A stretch of DNA of 57,368 bases from Kitasatospora xanthocidica (GTDB taxonomy: Bacteria > Actinomycetota > Actinomycetes > Streptomycetales > Streptomycetaceae), in contig NZ_BNBY01000002.1 of assembly GCF_014656195.1 (NCBI RefSeq), forward strand, positions 560,478 to 617,845. The letters run 5' to 3'. The translations under genes and the position numbers were made by a program. The notes beneath the pieces were generated by a model. That model made no database searches, was not told the origin of the DNA, and was given only the letters and a program-made list of their open reading frames with translations. Positions 1-8,201 of this stretch are shown here, one piece after another (within the stretch, counting starts at the first letter, position 1; every line of letters begins with the position of its first letter).

Positions 1-28
1 CCCCCACCACCCCGCACCACCCGAAGCC

Positions 29-65
29 GGGCCCGGCGCCGCGACCCCCGAGCGGCGCCGGGCCC
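29..65. terminator. GC-rich hairpin at left edge
   Basis: A perfect 14-bp inverted repeat (29-42 with 52-65) encloses a 9-nt loop. No T-run follows, as is usual in actinomycetes. It probably ends a gene lying outside the window; the direction is unknown. Nothing else is visible in 1-84. Confidence 0.5.
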
Positions 66-84
66 TCACCCATGCGCCGCCCGC

Positions 85-356
85 CATGAGCGCCGCTCAT
101 GGCGGGCCGGGGCCATGAGGGGAGCTCATGTGGCCCGGTTATGAGCCTCGCTCATGTGGCGGCAGGTATGAGCCTCACTCATGGGGACCGGCCATGAGCC
201 CCGCTCATGGGAGCCACTCATGAGGGCCGCTCATGAGGCGCCAGGCATGAGGCGCCAGGCATGAGCCCCGCTCATGTCGTCGCCCTCCGATGAGCGTCGC
301 TCATCCGGTCAGCCAATGAGCCCCGCTCATGCGACCGCCCATGAGCCCCGCTCATG
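85..356. repeat. Array A of ATGAG-N5-CTCAT palindromes
   Basis: About eleven short palindromes begin near 86, 115, 141, 168, 194, 207, 220, 261, 290, 316 and 341, mostly 25-29 bp apart. The consensus is CATGAGC-NNN-GCTCATG. The first unit has perfect 11-bp arms (81-91 with 95-105). The array fills the whole region upstream of the FAD hydroxylase gene; its last unit ends 36 bp before the start codon at 393. The same unit recurs in four other arrays in this window. Function is unknown; a dimeric-protein binding array or a RNA-hairpin array are both possible. Confidence 0.9.
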
Positions 357-392
357 GCCCCGCGATTCCCACCCGGAAAGGACCCCGCACCA

Positions 393-1883
393 ATGGACCC
401 CGCCACCACCACCCGAGCCCAAGTCCTCGTCGTCGGGGGCGGCCCCGTGGGCATGCTCGTCGCCGCCGAGCTGGGCCACCACGGCATCACGACCGTCGTC
501 CTGGAGAGCAACCCGGAGACCGTCGACCAGCCCAAGGCCGGCACCCTGCACGCCCGTACCGTCCAGGGCCTGGCCCGCCGTGGTCACCTGCGCGCCCAGC
601 AGGCCACCGGCAACGGCCTCGCCCGGCCGAACGCGGAGGCCTTCCACTTCGCGGGCCTGCCCGGCCTGGTCATCACCGCCCCCGGCACCGAGCCAACACC
701 CATCTACGGCCGCTCCCAGGCGGACCTGGAGCGGGACTTCGAGGCCCGGGCCCGCGCCCGCGGCGTCACGGTCCTGCGCGGCCACACCGTCACCGACCTC
801 GTCCAGGGCCCCGACACCGTCGAGGTGACCGCCGAGGGCCCGGACGGCGTACGGCGGTTCACGGCCGAGTACGTGGTCGGCGCGGACGGCGCCCGCAGCG
901 CCGTCCGCGATCTGCTCGGCTTCGCGTCCGAGACCCACCCGGCGACCGTCTCCGCCCTGCTCGGCCTGGTCCGCCTCACCGACCCCTACCGGGTGCCCTC
1001 CGGCTGGAACCGCACTCCGCGCGGCTGGACCATCGCGGGCGTGAACCCGTACGGGCACAGCCGGTTCTTCACCATCGACTTCCGCGGCCCGCACCGCGAC
1101 CGGCACGCCCCGCTCACCCTCGGCGAGTTGCGCGGCGAGGCCGAGCGCATCCTCGGCCACCCGGTGCCGATGACGGACCCGGTGTTCTTCTCCAAGTTCA
1201 ACGACTTCTCCCGGGTGGTGTGCGACTACCGCAAGGGCCGGGTCTTCCTGGCCGGTGACGCCGCCCACGTGCACTTCCCGGTCGGCGGCCAGGGCCTCAA
1301 CCTCGGCCTCCAGGACGCGCTCAACCTCACCTGGAAGCTCGCCCACACCCTGGCCGGCACGGCGGGCAAGGACCTGCTGGACACCTACGGCGAGGAGCGC
1401 CGCCCGGTCGCCCGCCGGGTGGTCGACAACACCCGAGCCCAACTCGCGCTGATGCGCCCCGATCCGGGTCTGGACCCGCTGCGCGACCTGGTCTCCGAAC
1501 TGCTCGGCGTCGAGGGCGCCAACACCCACCTCGGCAACATGATCAGCGCCCAGGACACCGTCTACCCGGCCCGCACCTCGGACGGTTCGCCGTGGGAGGG
1601 GCACTTCCTGCCCAACCTCCCCCTCACCACCGCGGACGGTCCGACCGACGTGATCCGCCTGCTGCTGGACGGCCGCCCGGTGCTGCTCCTGCTCGGCGCC
1701 GACGAGGAGGCGCACCGCAAGCAGGCCGAGGGCTGGTCCCACCTGCTGCGCGTGGTCAGCGCCGAGGGCGACCGCAAGCTCCCGTGGGACGCCGTCCTGA
1801 TCCGTCCGGACGGCTACGTCGCCTGGGCCTCGGACGGCGGACCGCTGGCGGGCACCCTGCGCGAGTGGTTCGGCGAGCCGTAA
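393..1883 (+). CDS. FAD-dependent aromatic monooxygenase (PHBH / polyketide hydroxylase family)
   Basis: A 496-residue class A flavin hydroxylase. The N-terminal dinucleotide fold carries GGGPVG (residues 15-20), a GADG motif lies near 165, and the second FAD motif GDAAHVHFPVGGQGLNLG starts at 288. A C-terminal thioredoxin-like domain ending in LIRPDGYVAWA is typical of the PgaE/RdmE/OxyS branch that hydroxylates aromatic polyketides, and of rifampicin monooxygenases. The ATG at 393 follows GGAAAGG with 11-nt spacing. An earlier in-frame ATG at 354 lies inside a repeat unit and is less likely. No polyketide synthase is nearby, so the substrate is unknown. It converges on the P450 gene across a strong terminator. 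Confidence 0.88.
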   Translation: MDPATTTRAQVLVVGGGPVGMLVAAELGHHGITTVVLESNPETVDQPKAGTLHARTVQGLARRGHLRAQQATGNGLARPNAEAFHFAGLPGLVITAPGTEPTPIYGRSQADLERDFEARARARGVTVLRGHTVTDLVQGPDTVEVTAEGPDGVRRFTAEYVVGADGARSAVRDLLGFASETHPATVSALLGLVRLTDPYRVPSGWNRTPRGWTIAGVNPYGHSRFFTIDFRGPHRDRHAPLTLGELRGEAERILGHPVPMTDPVFFSKFNDFSRVVCDYRKGRVFLAGDAAHVHFPVGGQGLNLGLQDALNLTWKLAHTLAGTAGKDLLDTYGEERRPVARRVVDNTRAQLALMRPDPGLDPLRDLVSELLGVEGANTHLGNMISAQDTVYPARTSDGSPWEGHFLPNLPLTTADGPTDVIRLLLDGRPVLLLLGADEEAHRKQAEGWSHLLRVVSAEGDRKLPWDAVLIRPDGYVAWASDGGPLAGTLREWFGEP

Positions 1884-1930
1884 CCGACCGCGCACTCCCG
1901 ACCGCGCACTCAGCAACGCGTCTCCGAGTG

Positions 1931-1982
1931 GCGACGCGCGAAGGGCGGGTACGGCTCCCCGTACCCGCCCTTCGCGCGTTGC
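1931..1982. terminator. Bidirectional terminator between convergent genes
   Basis: A perfect 21-bp inverted repeat (1934-1954 with 1959-1979) has a 4-nt loop and extends by three more pairs, one of them a G-T wobble, to 1931/1982. It lies midway between the convergent FAD hydroxylase and P450 genes. No U-tract follows on either strand. Confidence 0.85.
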
Positions 1983-2044
1983 CCGTCCGGACCGGACCGG
2001 ACCGAACCGAACCGGCGGCCGCTACCCGGCCGCCTCCGACTCCG

Positions 2045-3253
2045 CTACCACGTCACCGGCAGCGAGGTCGGCCGCCGCAGCACCGTCCCGATGTCCCACG
2101 GCACGTCGGCCGGCTCGACGGCCAGCGCCAGCGTCGGGAACTCCTGGGCCAGCCGGGTCAGCACGGTCACGATCTCCATCCGCGCGAGCGCCGCGCCCAT
2201 GCAGTGGTGCATCCCGTACCCGAACTGCAGGTGCCGCTTGGCCGACTGGCGGTCGGGGTCGATCACCAGCGGGTCCGGGAACACCTCCGGGTCGCGGTTG
2301 GCCGCGAAGGCGTCCGGGTAGACGACGCTGCCCTCGGGCACCAGGCCGACGCTGGTCTCCAGGTCCCGGCCGGCGATCCGCGGGAAGGCGGAGATGGTGC
2401 CGAGCGGGATCAGCCGGATCAGCTCCTCGGCCAGCCGCGGCGCGATCTCCGGCTCATCGGCGAGCCGGCGCCACAGCGCCGGGGCGGCCAGCAGGGTGTA
2501 GAGCGACTTGGTGAGCACGGACACGATGTTCTGGTCCGCGCCGAGCAGCGAGCCGAAGAAGATGCCGGTCAGCTCGGCGTCGTCCAGGGCGGGTTCGGCC
2601 CGGTCCCGGTCGGCCCGGAACTGCTCGATCAGCCCGCCGGGCACCACCGGCCGGACACCGGTGATCAGGTCCTGGACGTAGCCGTAGACCCGGTAGAAGT
2701 GCTCGACGAGGTCGGGCACGTCCTCGTGCGAGGCGATCTGCACGATCCGCGAGGACGGCCGGAAGTGGTCCACGTCCTCCAGCGGCACGCCGAGGAAGTG
2801 GCAGTTGACGGTGATCGGCACCCGGTCGATCAAGTCGCTGAACAGGTCCGGGGATTCGGCCGCGCGCAGCCGTGCGATCCCCTCCTCGACGACCCGGTCG
2901 AGCACCGGGCGCAGCCGCTCCACGCCGTTGGCGCTGTAGTCGGCGGCGACGAAGCCGCGCACTCTGGCGTGGTGCGGGGCGTCCAGGTTGAGCAGCAGCT
3001 CCTTGGGCATCACCGTGGGCAGGAAGCTCGGGCCGCCGTCGACGTTGGTCTCGGTGCGCCCGGAGGCCGGGTCGGTGAGCAGCTTGTGGACGTCGGCGTA
3101 GCGGGTGAGGTGGACGGCGGGGTGTCCGCTGGGCAGTTCGATCAGCGGTACGCCGTTGGGACCGGGCTCGGCCAGCGGGAGGAAGGCCGGGACGGGGTCC
3201 AGGTGCGGAATGTCCGTGACGTTGACGGTCGCGGACGGGACAACGGTGGTCAT
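2045..3253 (-). CDS. Cytochrome P450, SrrO-like candidate
   Basis: A 402-residue soluble bacterial P450. The heme-binding loop FGYGMHHCMG has its ligand at Cys351, and the ExxR pair is EELIR. The I-helix reads LLGADQNIV, so the usual acid-threonine pair (D/E-T) is replaced by Gln-Asn. The ATG at 3253 follows CGGAG with good spacing. It is the last gene of a leftward set AfsA - HAD phosphatase - P450. In the S. rochei SRB butenolide pathway, a synthase (SrrX), a phosphatase (SrrP) and a P450 (SrrO, side-chain oxidation) form the same trio. The family call is firm; the substrate is inferred from this context. Confidence 0.9.
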   Translation of the reverse strand: MTTVVPSATVNVTDIPHLDPVPAFLPLAEPGPNGVPLIELPSGHPAVHLTRYADVHKLLTDPASGRTETNVDGGPSFLPTVMPKELLLNLDAPHHARVRGFVAADYSANGVERLRPVLDRVVEEGIARLRAAESPDLFSDLIDRVPITVNCHFLGVPLEDVDHFRPSSRIVQIASHEDVPDLVEHFYRVYGYVQDLITGVRPVVPGGLIEQFRADRDRAEPALDDAELTGIFFGSLLGADQNIVSVLTKSLYTLLAAPALWRRLADEPEIAPRLAEELIRLIPLGTISAFPRIAGRDLETSVGLVPEGSVVYPDAFAANRDPEVFPDPLVIDPDRQSAKRHLQFGYGMHHCMGAALARMEIVTVLTRLAQEFPTLALAVEPADVPWDIGTVLRRPTSLPVTW

Positions 3254-3310
3254 GCGTTCTCCGGTTGGACGTCGTTGCGAGGGAGTGCGGCCGGGGAGGG
3301 CCGGGGCGCG

Positions 3311-3397
3311 GTGAGGCGAGCGGTCAGGTGAGCACTCGGGTGAGCGGTCACGCGAACGCTCAGGTGAGCGCGCAGGTGAGCGGTCAGGTGAGCGCGG
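3311..3397. repeat. Degenerate 12-bp tandem repeat
   Basis: Repeats of GGTGAGCGGTCA and variants fill the gap between the P450 start and the HAD gene. They run into the HAD coding end, where a unit supplies the TGA stop (3384-3386). It looks like slippage-derived sequence. I see no promoter here. Confidence 0.7.
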
Positions 3398-4040
3398 GCA
3401 GCCCGATCAGACCGGTCAGCTCCCGTACGGCCTGGGCGCTGTTGCGGAAGTGCACCGCGCGCCAGCCGCAGCGCCGGGCGGCGACGCAGTTCTCGGGGAG
3501 GTCGTCGATCAGCACGCACTCCTCTGCCTCCACCCCCGCCTGCTGCTCGGCGAGCCGGAAGATCTCCGGGTCGGGCTTGCGGTAGCCGACCTTGCAGGAG
3601 TCGACCACGCAGTCGACCTCGCCGGCGGGGGCCACGATGGCCTGCCAGTACGGCTCCCACTCCACGACGTTGTTGCTGAGGATGCCGACCCGGAAGCCGT
3701 GCTCCTTGGCGTGCCGCACGGTCGCGGCCATCACCGGGTTGACGTGCACGCCCTCGAACCACTGAGCGCCGAAGTGCTCGAAGCGGGCGCGGGACAGGTC
3801 GATCCCCGGGTCCTTGTCCCGCAGGGCGCGGACCATGGCCTCGCCCCACTCGGCCTCGGTGAGCATGGCGAGTTCGATGGGCGCGAGCGGCTCGACGCCG
3901 AGCTCGCCGGCGACCGTCCCGAGGGCGGTCTTCAGCTGGCGCGGGGTGATGCCGGTGCGGGCGTGGTACGAGTCGAACAGGTCGTCCAGCGGCGGCGAGA
4001 GCACACCGCCGAAGTCGAACCAGATCATGGGCTTGGACAT
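3384..4040 (-). CDS. HAD-superfamily phosphatase, SrrP-like candidate
   Basis: A 218-residue HAD hydrolase with all four motifs: WFDFGGVL (nucleophile Asp9), LSNN (motif II), YRKPDPEIF (motif III lysine) and LIDD (motif IV). Position +2 from the nucleophile is Gly rather than Asp, as in many HAD-IA sugar-phosphate phosphatases. AAGGAG lies 8 nt before the ATG at 4040. Between the AfsA and P450 genes, the likely job is dephosphorylation of the phosphorylated butenolide intermediate; cellular HAD enzymes often substitute, so it may not be essential. A generic sugar phosphatase is the alternative. Confidence 0.88.
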   Translation of the reverse strand: MSKPMIWFDFGGVLSPPLDDLFDSYHARTGITPRQLKTALGTVAGELGVEPLAPIELAMLTEAEWGEAMVRALRDKDPGIDLSRARFEHFGAQWFEGVHVNPVMAATVRHAKEHGFRVGILSNNVVEWEPYWQAIVAPAGEVDCVVDSCKVGYRKPDPEIFRLAEQQAGVEAEECVLIDDLPENCVAARRCGWRAVHFRNSAQAVRELTGLIGLPALT

Positions 4041-4139
4041 GGCGGTGTCTCCTTGCGGTGCCGTGGTGCGGTGCCGTGGTGCCTTGGTGCGGTGGCGCGA
4101 TGACGTTGCGTGCGCTGTGACGCGGGTCGTCCGGGCAGC

Positions 4140-5156
4140 TCAGGCACTCGCCGCGGCATAGGCGAAACGATTCTCCAGAGCCCCGGTGATGGGGCTGGTG
4201 CGCGCCAGGTGCACCCGGGCCCGGGCGATCCGCTCGTCCTCCTGCACCATGGAGATCTCGAACGCGACGGTGTCCGCGGCCGGCGACTCCACCACCCGCA
4301 CGACGCAGTCGGTCGGCAGCTCGAACTCGCCGAAGCGGGTGAAGTCCGTCTCCACCTTGGCGAGCAGCAGGCTGCGCGGCGACAGCCCGAACAGCTCCTG
4401 CGCCGCGTACATCGCGGACTGCCGGAAGCCCTCGAAGATCAGGGCGCCCGGGATGTGGTCCAGCGGGTGGTCGAACAGCGCCGGGTTGCCCTGGTCTACG
4501 ACGACCTGGGTGCGCAGCTCGTGGTCCCCCACCTCGACCCCCGCCAGCACGACGTTCTGCCCCGAGGCGCGGCCGACGGAGAGCGCGGGCATCCGGCGGC
4601 CGGTGTGGTGCGGCCGGGCCGGGGTCAGGGCGAGCGCGGCGCGACCCTTGTCACGCATCCGGTCCCAGGCGGCGCCCGGCATCCACTGGCAGGTGGTGCG
4701 CATGGTGGCGGCCACGCTGCCGTCCACCGAGAGGACCAGGTCGAGCGTGCTGCCGGTGACGACGCCGTCCCGGTGCTTGAGGCCGGCCTGGTGGGCCCGG
4801 ATCTCGGCCTGGCCGGGGCGGGCGCCGATCCGCAGCGCCTCCGGGTCGGTGATGTCGAGCTCTCCGCCGACGAAGATGAACTTGTTGTCCAGCGGGGCGT
4901 CGAGGAAGGTGTGCGCGGCGTAGATCGACGCCTGGCGGAAGACCTCGACCAGCAGCAGCGGGTCGTACGCGGCGGGCGCGGTGACGTTGTCGCTGTAGTA
5001 GCTGTGCACCCGCGGCAGCTGCGCGGCGATGAGGTACTCGTCCTCGGCGACCCGGACGGAGTCGGTCAGGAAGACCTCGCAGATCGCGGCCCGGTGGACG
5101 GTGGCACGCGCGACGGTGTTCGAGTAGGTCAGAGTACCGTCGTGGATTGCGGACAT
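4140..5156 (-). CDS. AfsA-family signal (butenolide/gamma-butyrolactone) synthase
   Basis: A 338-residue protein with two AfsA hot-dog repeats. The signature halves are DPLLLVEVFRQASIYAAHTF and HPLDHIPGALIFEGFRQSA. Family members condense a beta-ketoacyl-ACP with dihydroxyacetone phosphate, the first step to A-factor-type autoregulators. The ATG at 5156 has GAGGGGGAAG about 7 nt upstream and is preferred over the in-frame ATG at 5186. The HAD and P450 genes follow on the same strand. No TetR-type butyrolactone receptor gene lies nearby, which is unusual for afsA-like loci. Some AfsA homologues inside biosynthetic clusters have other roles. Confidence 0.9.
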   Translation of the reverse strand: MSAIHDGTLTYSNTVARATVHRAAICEVFLTDSVRVAEDEYLIAAQLPRVHSYYSDNVTAPAAYDPLLLVEVFRQASIYAAHTFLDAPLDNKFIFVGGELDITDPEALRIGARPGQAEIRAHQAGLKHRDGVVTGSTLDLVLSVDGSVAATMRTTCQWMPGAAWDRMRDKGRAALALTPARPHHTGRRMPALSVGRASGQNVVLAGVEVGDHELRTQVVVDQGNPALFDHPLDHIPGALIFEGFRQSAMYAAQELFGLSPRSLLLAKVETDFTRFGEFELPTDCVVRVVESPAADTVAFEISMVQEDERIARARVHLARTSPITGALENRFAYAAASA

Positions 5157-5195
5157 GACTGAGCTTCCCCCTCTGTGCTCCTGCATGTAGGTACC

Positions 5196-5247
5196 CCTCC
5201 GATCGGAGGTGCGAGCGTGATCGTACCTCTGTTCGGAGCGAGGTTAC
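5196..5247. promoter_or_regulatory. Inverted repeats upstream of the AfsA gene
   Basis: A perfect 14-bp palindrome CCTCCGATCGGAGG (5196-5209) is followed by an interrupted one, ACCTC (5225-5229) with GAGGT (5240-5244). They lie 40-90 bp upstream of the start codon, where receptor-binding ARE boxes sit in other signal-synthase genes. The match to a published ARE consensus is only general, so the role is inferred. Confidence 0.4.
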
Positions 5248-5408
5248 TGTGGCGTAGGCCACGTGGAAGCGAACATGTGTGTTAAATGCCCGTGAGGGCC
5301 CCGTTGCGCCGATCACCCTGCTCACCAGGCCCCGCACGGGCGGTCGGCAGACGAAGCGGACATGCCGACGGCCCGCCGCACCACTGCGACGGGCCGCCGA
5401 CGAACGGA

Positions 5409-5499
5409 CGCGGACTCGGGCTCGGGCCCTGGCTCCGGCTCGGACCCCGGCTCCGAATCAGGCTCGGACTCGGGCTCGGGCTCCGGTTCCGGCTCGGGC
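5409..5499. repeat. GGCTCG/GGCTCC hexanucleotide tract
   Basis: About fifteen degenerate copies of GGCTCG, GGCTCC or GGACTC directly follow the stop codon of the hydrolase gene. Read leftward in another frame they would give Glu-Pro repeats and rightward Ser-Gly repeats, but no start signal supports either. The rest of the 5157-5499 gap holds the AfsA upstream region. Confidence 0.75.
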
Positions 5500-7305
5500 T
5501 CAGCCGAGCGGCAGCTCCAGGCGGGACTCGTTCCCGCCGGGCGAGCCGATGGTGGCGGTGCCCGCCTCCGCCGCGAAGGAGTACAGCTCGTCACGGCTGT
5601 TGACGACCAGCGCCAGCCGGTGGCCGACCGGCAGGTCGTACGCGGCGGGCTGGAGCTTCCACTCGACCGTGGCGTCCACGCCCGGGGTCAGGCCGAGCGC
5701 GGTGTACGGCTCGTGCGTGATGATGCGCGCGGTGCCGTCCGGGGCGACGTCGAACAGGTAGGCCACCAGGGTGACGTCCTCCCCCGTGCCGCGTACGGTC
5801 AGCCGGACCTCCGCGGCACCGCGGATCCGGCGGGCCACCTCACCCTGCCCGGTCAGCGGGTCGGTCGACCAGACCAGCAGCCTGGGACGCTCGAAGTCCG
5901 CCAGGACGTACGACTTGGGGTTGCCCGTCCACTCCTTCTGGCCCGTCCCCATCACCTCGTCCACCGCGGTGGCCGCCGTCAGCTCGCCGAGCTCGAAGCT
6001 CCGCTCCCAGCCGGCGGCCTGCTTGTCGGCCAGCGCGCCGTCCCCGTCACCGTTGGTGCCCGTCAGGTACCAGGTCTCGCCGCCGGTGGTGACGTCCGCC
6101 CACGACGCGTACGCCTCCCGGTGGGCGGGCTCGGTGATCCGCTTGCCGCCGCCCAGCACCGGCTTGGTCTTGTAGGTGAACATGACCTGGTTCTCCACCG
6201 CCTTCCAGTTCGGCACGTCGTTGTCGACGCCCAGCAGGTGGTGGTCCAGGAACTCGTAGGCCTCCTGCATCGGCACCCGCAGGCCGGGGAACGGCAGCGT
6301 GGTCAGCAGGCCCGACAGGCCCGGGCCCTCGGGCGCGCCGTGGTCGCCGATCCACAGGTTGAGGCGCTTCGGCACGTCGAGCTCGGTGAAGAGGTCGACC
6401 ACGGGGGCCGCCGGGAAGAGGGTCTCGTGCCAGGTGTTCGAGATGAAGGTCGGGATGCCCCGGCGGTTGGTCTCGCGGACGTAGGTCTCCGGGGACCGCT
6501 CGGTGCCCCAGGCGACCACGTCGTCCAGGTCGCGGTTCTCCGCGAACTTGTCGAGGATCTCCCGGGTCTCCTGGTCGAACTTCTCCTCCTTCGGGCCGCC
6601 GGTGAAGCCGATCAGCAGCTCGACGGCCTTCGTGTGCCGGGTGTTGTTGGCGTAGAGGCTGGTGGCCAGGTTGCCCCAGGTGCTCAGCGCGACCACGGCG
6701 TCGACCCGGTCGTCCTCGTCGTGCGCGGCGACCAGCTGGCTGATCCCGGAGCCGTAGGACTCGCCCAGGAACCCGATCTTGCTCGGGTTGAACTCCCGCT
6801 GCACGTAGTCGATCACCACCGAGCCGTCGGACCAGTCGTTCGGCCCGGCGACGTCGACGTAGCCCTCCGAGGTGGACGGCCAGCCCGGGTAGCCCAGACC
6901 CCGGGGGGTGTAGGCCAGGACGTGGTACCCGCGAAGCGCCAGTGTGAGGTACGCGTACACGAAGGGCAGCCAGCCGACCGGACTCCAGCCGGCGGGCAGG
7001 ATCACGACCGGGTGCTGCTCCTCGCCCTTCAGCTTGATGGAGAACGCCGACAGGCCGATGTCGTCCGCCGCGAGGATCGTCGGTGTGTCGATCGCGGCGA
7101 TCCGCAGCACCCGGGCGACCAGATCGGCCAGCTCCGGCGGGAGTTGCACTCCCTCCCGCCCCTGGAGGGCCTCCGCCAGACCCCTGCCGAGATCGACGGC
7201 GGCCGGGTTGACGGTGGCGTCGGAACGCCATAGCCCGTTGTCGGCGATGTCGGCGAGTGTCGCTTCGGTGATCGAAGGGATCTGGCCCGGGTTCTGGTCG
7301 GTCAT
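5500..7305 (-). CDS. CocE/NonD-type alpha/beta hydrolase (X-Pro dipeptidyl-peptidase-like)
   Basis: A 601-residue serine hydrolase. The nucleophile elbow is GESYGSG with Ser183. An alpha/beta core fills the first two-thirds, with an acid and His expected later (IGDHGAPEGPG is a candidate), followed by a C-terminal beta domain as in the CocE/PF08530 family. Enzymes of this type cleave acyl esters, amides or X-Pro peptides. No signal peptide is visible, so it is likely cytoplasmic. The ATG at 7305 follows AGAGGGTGG; the longer in-frame extension to 7575 lacks such a site and overlaps the cyclophilin gene. Substrate unknown. Confidence 0.83.
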   Translation of the reverse strand: MTDQNPGQIPSITEATLADIADNGLWRSDATVNPAAVDLGRGLAEALQGREGVQLPPELADLVARVLRIAAIDTPTILAADDIGLSAFSIKLKGEEQHPVVILPAGWSPVGWLPFVYAYLTLALRGYHVLAYTPRGLGYPGWPSTSEGYVDVAGPNDWSDGSVVIDYVQREFNPSKIGFLGESYGSGISQLVAAHDEDDRVDAVVALSTWGNLATSLYANNTRHTKAVELLIGFTGGPKEEKFDQETREILDKFAENRDLDDVVAWGTERSPETYVRETNRRGIPTFISNTWHETLFPAAPVVDLFTELDVPKRLNLWIGDHGAPEGPGLSGLLTTLPFPGLRVPMQEAYEFLDHHLLGVDNDVPNWKAVENQVMFTYKTKPVLGGGKRITEPAHREAYASWADVTTGGETWYLTGTNGDGDGALADKQAAGWERSFELGELTAATAVDEVMGTGQKEWTGNPKSYVLADFERPRLLVWSTDPLTGQGEVARRIRGAAEVRLTVRGTGEDVTLVAYLFDVAPDGTARIITHEPYTALGLTPGVDATVEWKLQPAAYDLPVGHRLALVVNSRDELYSFAAEAGTATIGSPGGNESRLELPLG

Positions 7306-7573
7306 GTGGAACCACCCTCTCGTGAACGGATACCGAAGCCCTTCTTGGCAGGATGGGACGTAGCCAAACTGATGATCAATCAGCTTCGCTCGAACGGGTG
7401 GACCGGCGGACGACCCCGGCCGTCGGCCCCCGTGCCGTGTTAAGGACGCGCCCCCGCTGCCGCGTGTCACCCGTACATCACTCGTGCGGGTGAGATGCCG
7501 TGCGGTCTCCCCGGATTCGTCCACCCCGATCGGAAGACTGGCCGCGCCGACAGGACCGAGTGGAGGAAGTGCC

Positions 7574-8113
7574 ATGGCAGAAGAGATCGCAGAAGAGCTC
7601 TACGCAACCCTGAAGACCGACCAGGGCGACATCGTGATCCGGCTGCTCCCGAATCACGCCCCGAAGACCGTCAAGAACTTCGTGGAACTCGCCACGGGCG
7701 AGCGCCAGTGGATCGACCCCAACACCGGGCAGCCGAGCGACGACAAGCTGTACGACGGCACGGTCTTCCACCGGGTCATCGAGGGCTTCATGATCCAGGG
7801 CGGCGACCCCCTGGGCAACGGCACCGGCGGCCCCGGCTACAAGTTCGCCGACGAGTTCCACCCGGACCTGGCCTTCACCAAGCCCTACCTGCTGGCCATG
7901 GCCAACTCCGGGCCGGGCACCAACGGCTCCCAGTTCTTCGTCACCGTCGGGCCGACCACCTGGCTCACCGGCAAGCACACCATCTTCGGCGAGGTCGCCG
8001 ACGAGGCGAGCCGGCGGGTCGTCGACGCCATCGCCACGACCGAGACCAACCCGCGCACCGACCGCCCGGTGAAGGACGTGGTCATCGAGTCGGTCGTCAT
8101 CGAGACCCGCTGA
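7574..8113 (+). CDS. Peptidyl-prolyl cis-trans isomerase (cyclophilin)
   Basis: A 179-residue cytoplasmic cyclophilin-type PPIase. Core motifs are VFHRVIEGFMIQGGDP, MANSGPGTNGSQFFVT and LTGKHTIFGEV; the catalytic Arg is in FHRV. It catalyses proline isomerisation during folding. GGAGG lies 7 nt before the ATG. It is divergent from the CocE-type hydrolase gene, with a 268-bp intergenic region containing a CTGAT-N5-ATCAG repeat near 7369-7383. Confidence 0.95.
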   Translation: MAEEIAEELYATLKTDQGDIVIRLLPNHAPKTVKNFVELATGERQWIDPNTGQPSDDKLYDGTVFHRVIEGFMIQGGDPLGNGTGGPGYKFADEFHPDLAFTKPYLLAMANSGPGTNGSQFFVTVGPTTWLTGKHTIFGEVADEASRRVVDAIATTETNPRTDRPVKDVVIESVVIETR

Positions 8114-8138
8114 CCGGGCCGGGAACCGCCGGTGGATC

Positions 8139-8177
8139 GGGGAGTGGGAGGTCGGCTCCGTCGACTTCCCACTCCCC
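8139..8177. terminator. Hairpin after cyclophilin gene
   Basis: An 11-bp perfect inverted repeat (8139-8149 with 8167-8177) has a 17-nt loop. It lies just after the cyclophilin stop and before the convergent unknown gene, so it may serve both. Confidence 0.7.
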
Positions 8178-8201
8178 AGCCCACTCCCCGGCCCACTCCC
8201 G

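Noticed and set aside
85..356. CRISPR array
   Set aside because: Units are short palindromes 15-17 bp long with spacers of only about 8-13 bp that are themselves low in diversity; no cas gene is in the window.
5322..5594. Glu-Pro repeat protein encoded leftward over 5409-5500
   Set aside because: The frame differs from the hydrolase gene, has no ribosome site and simply reflects the hexanucleotide tract.
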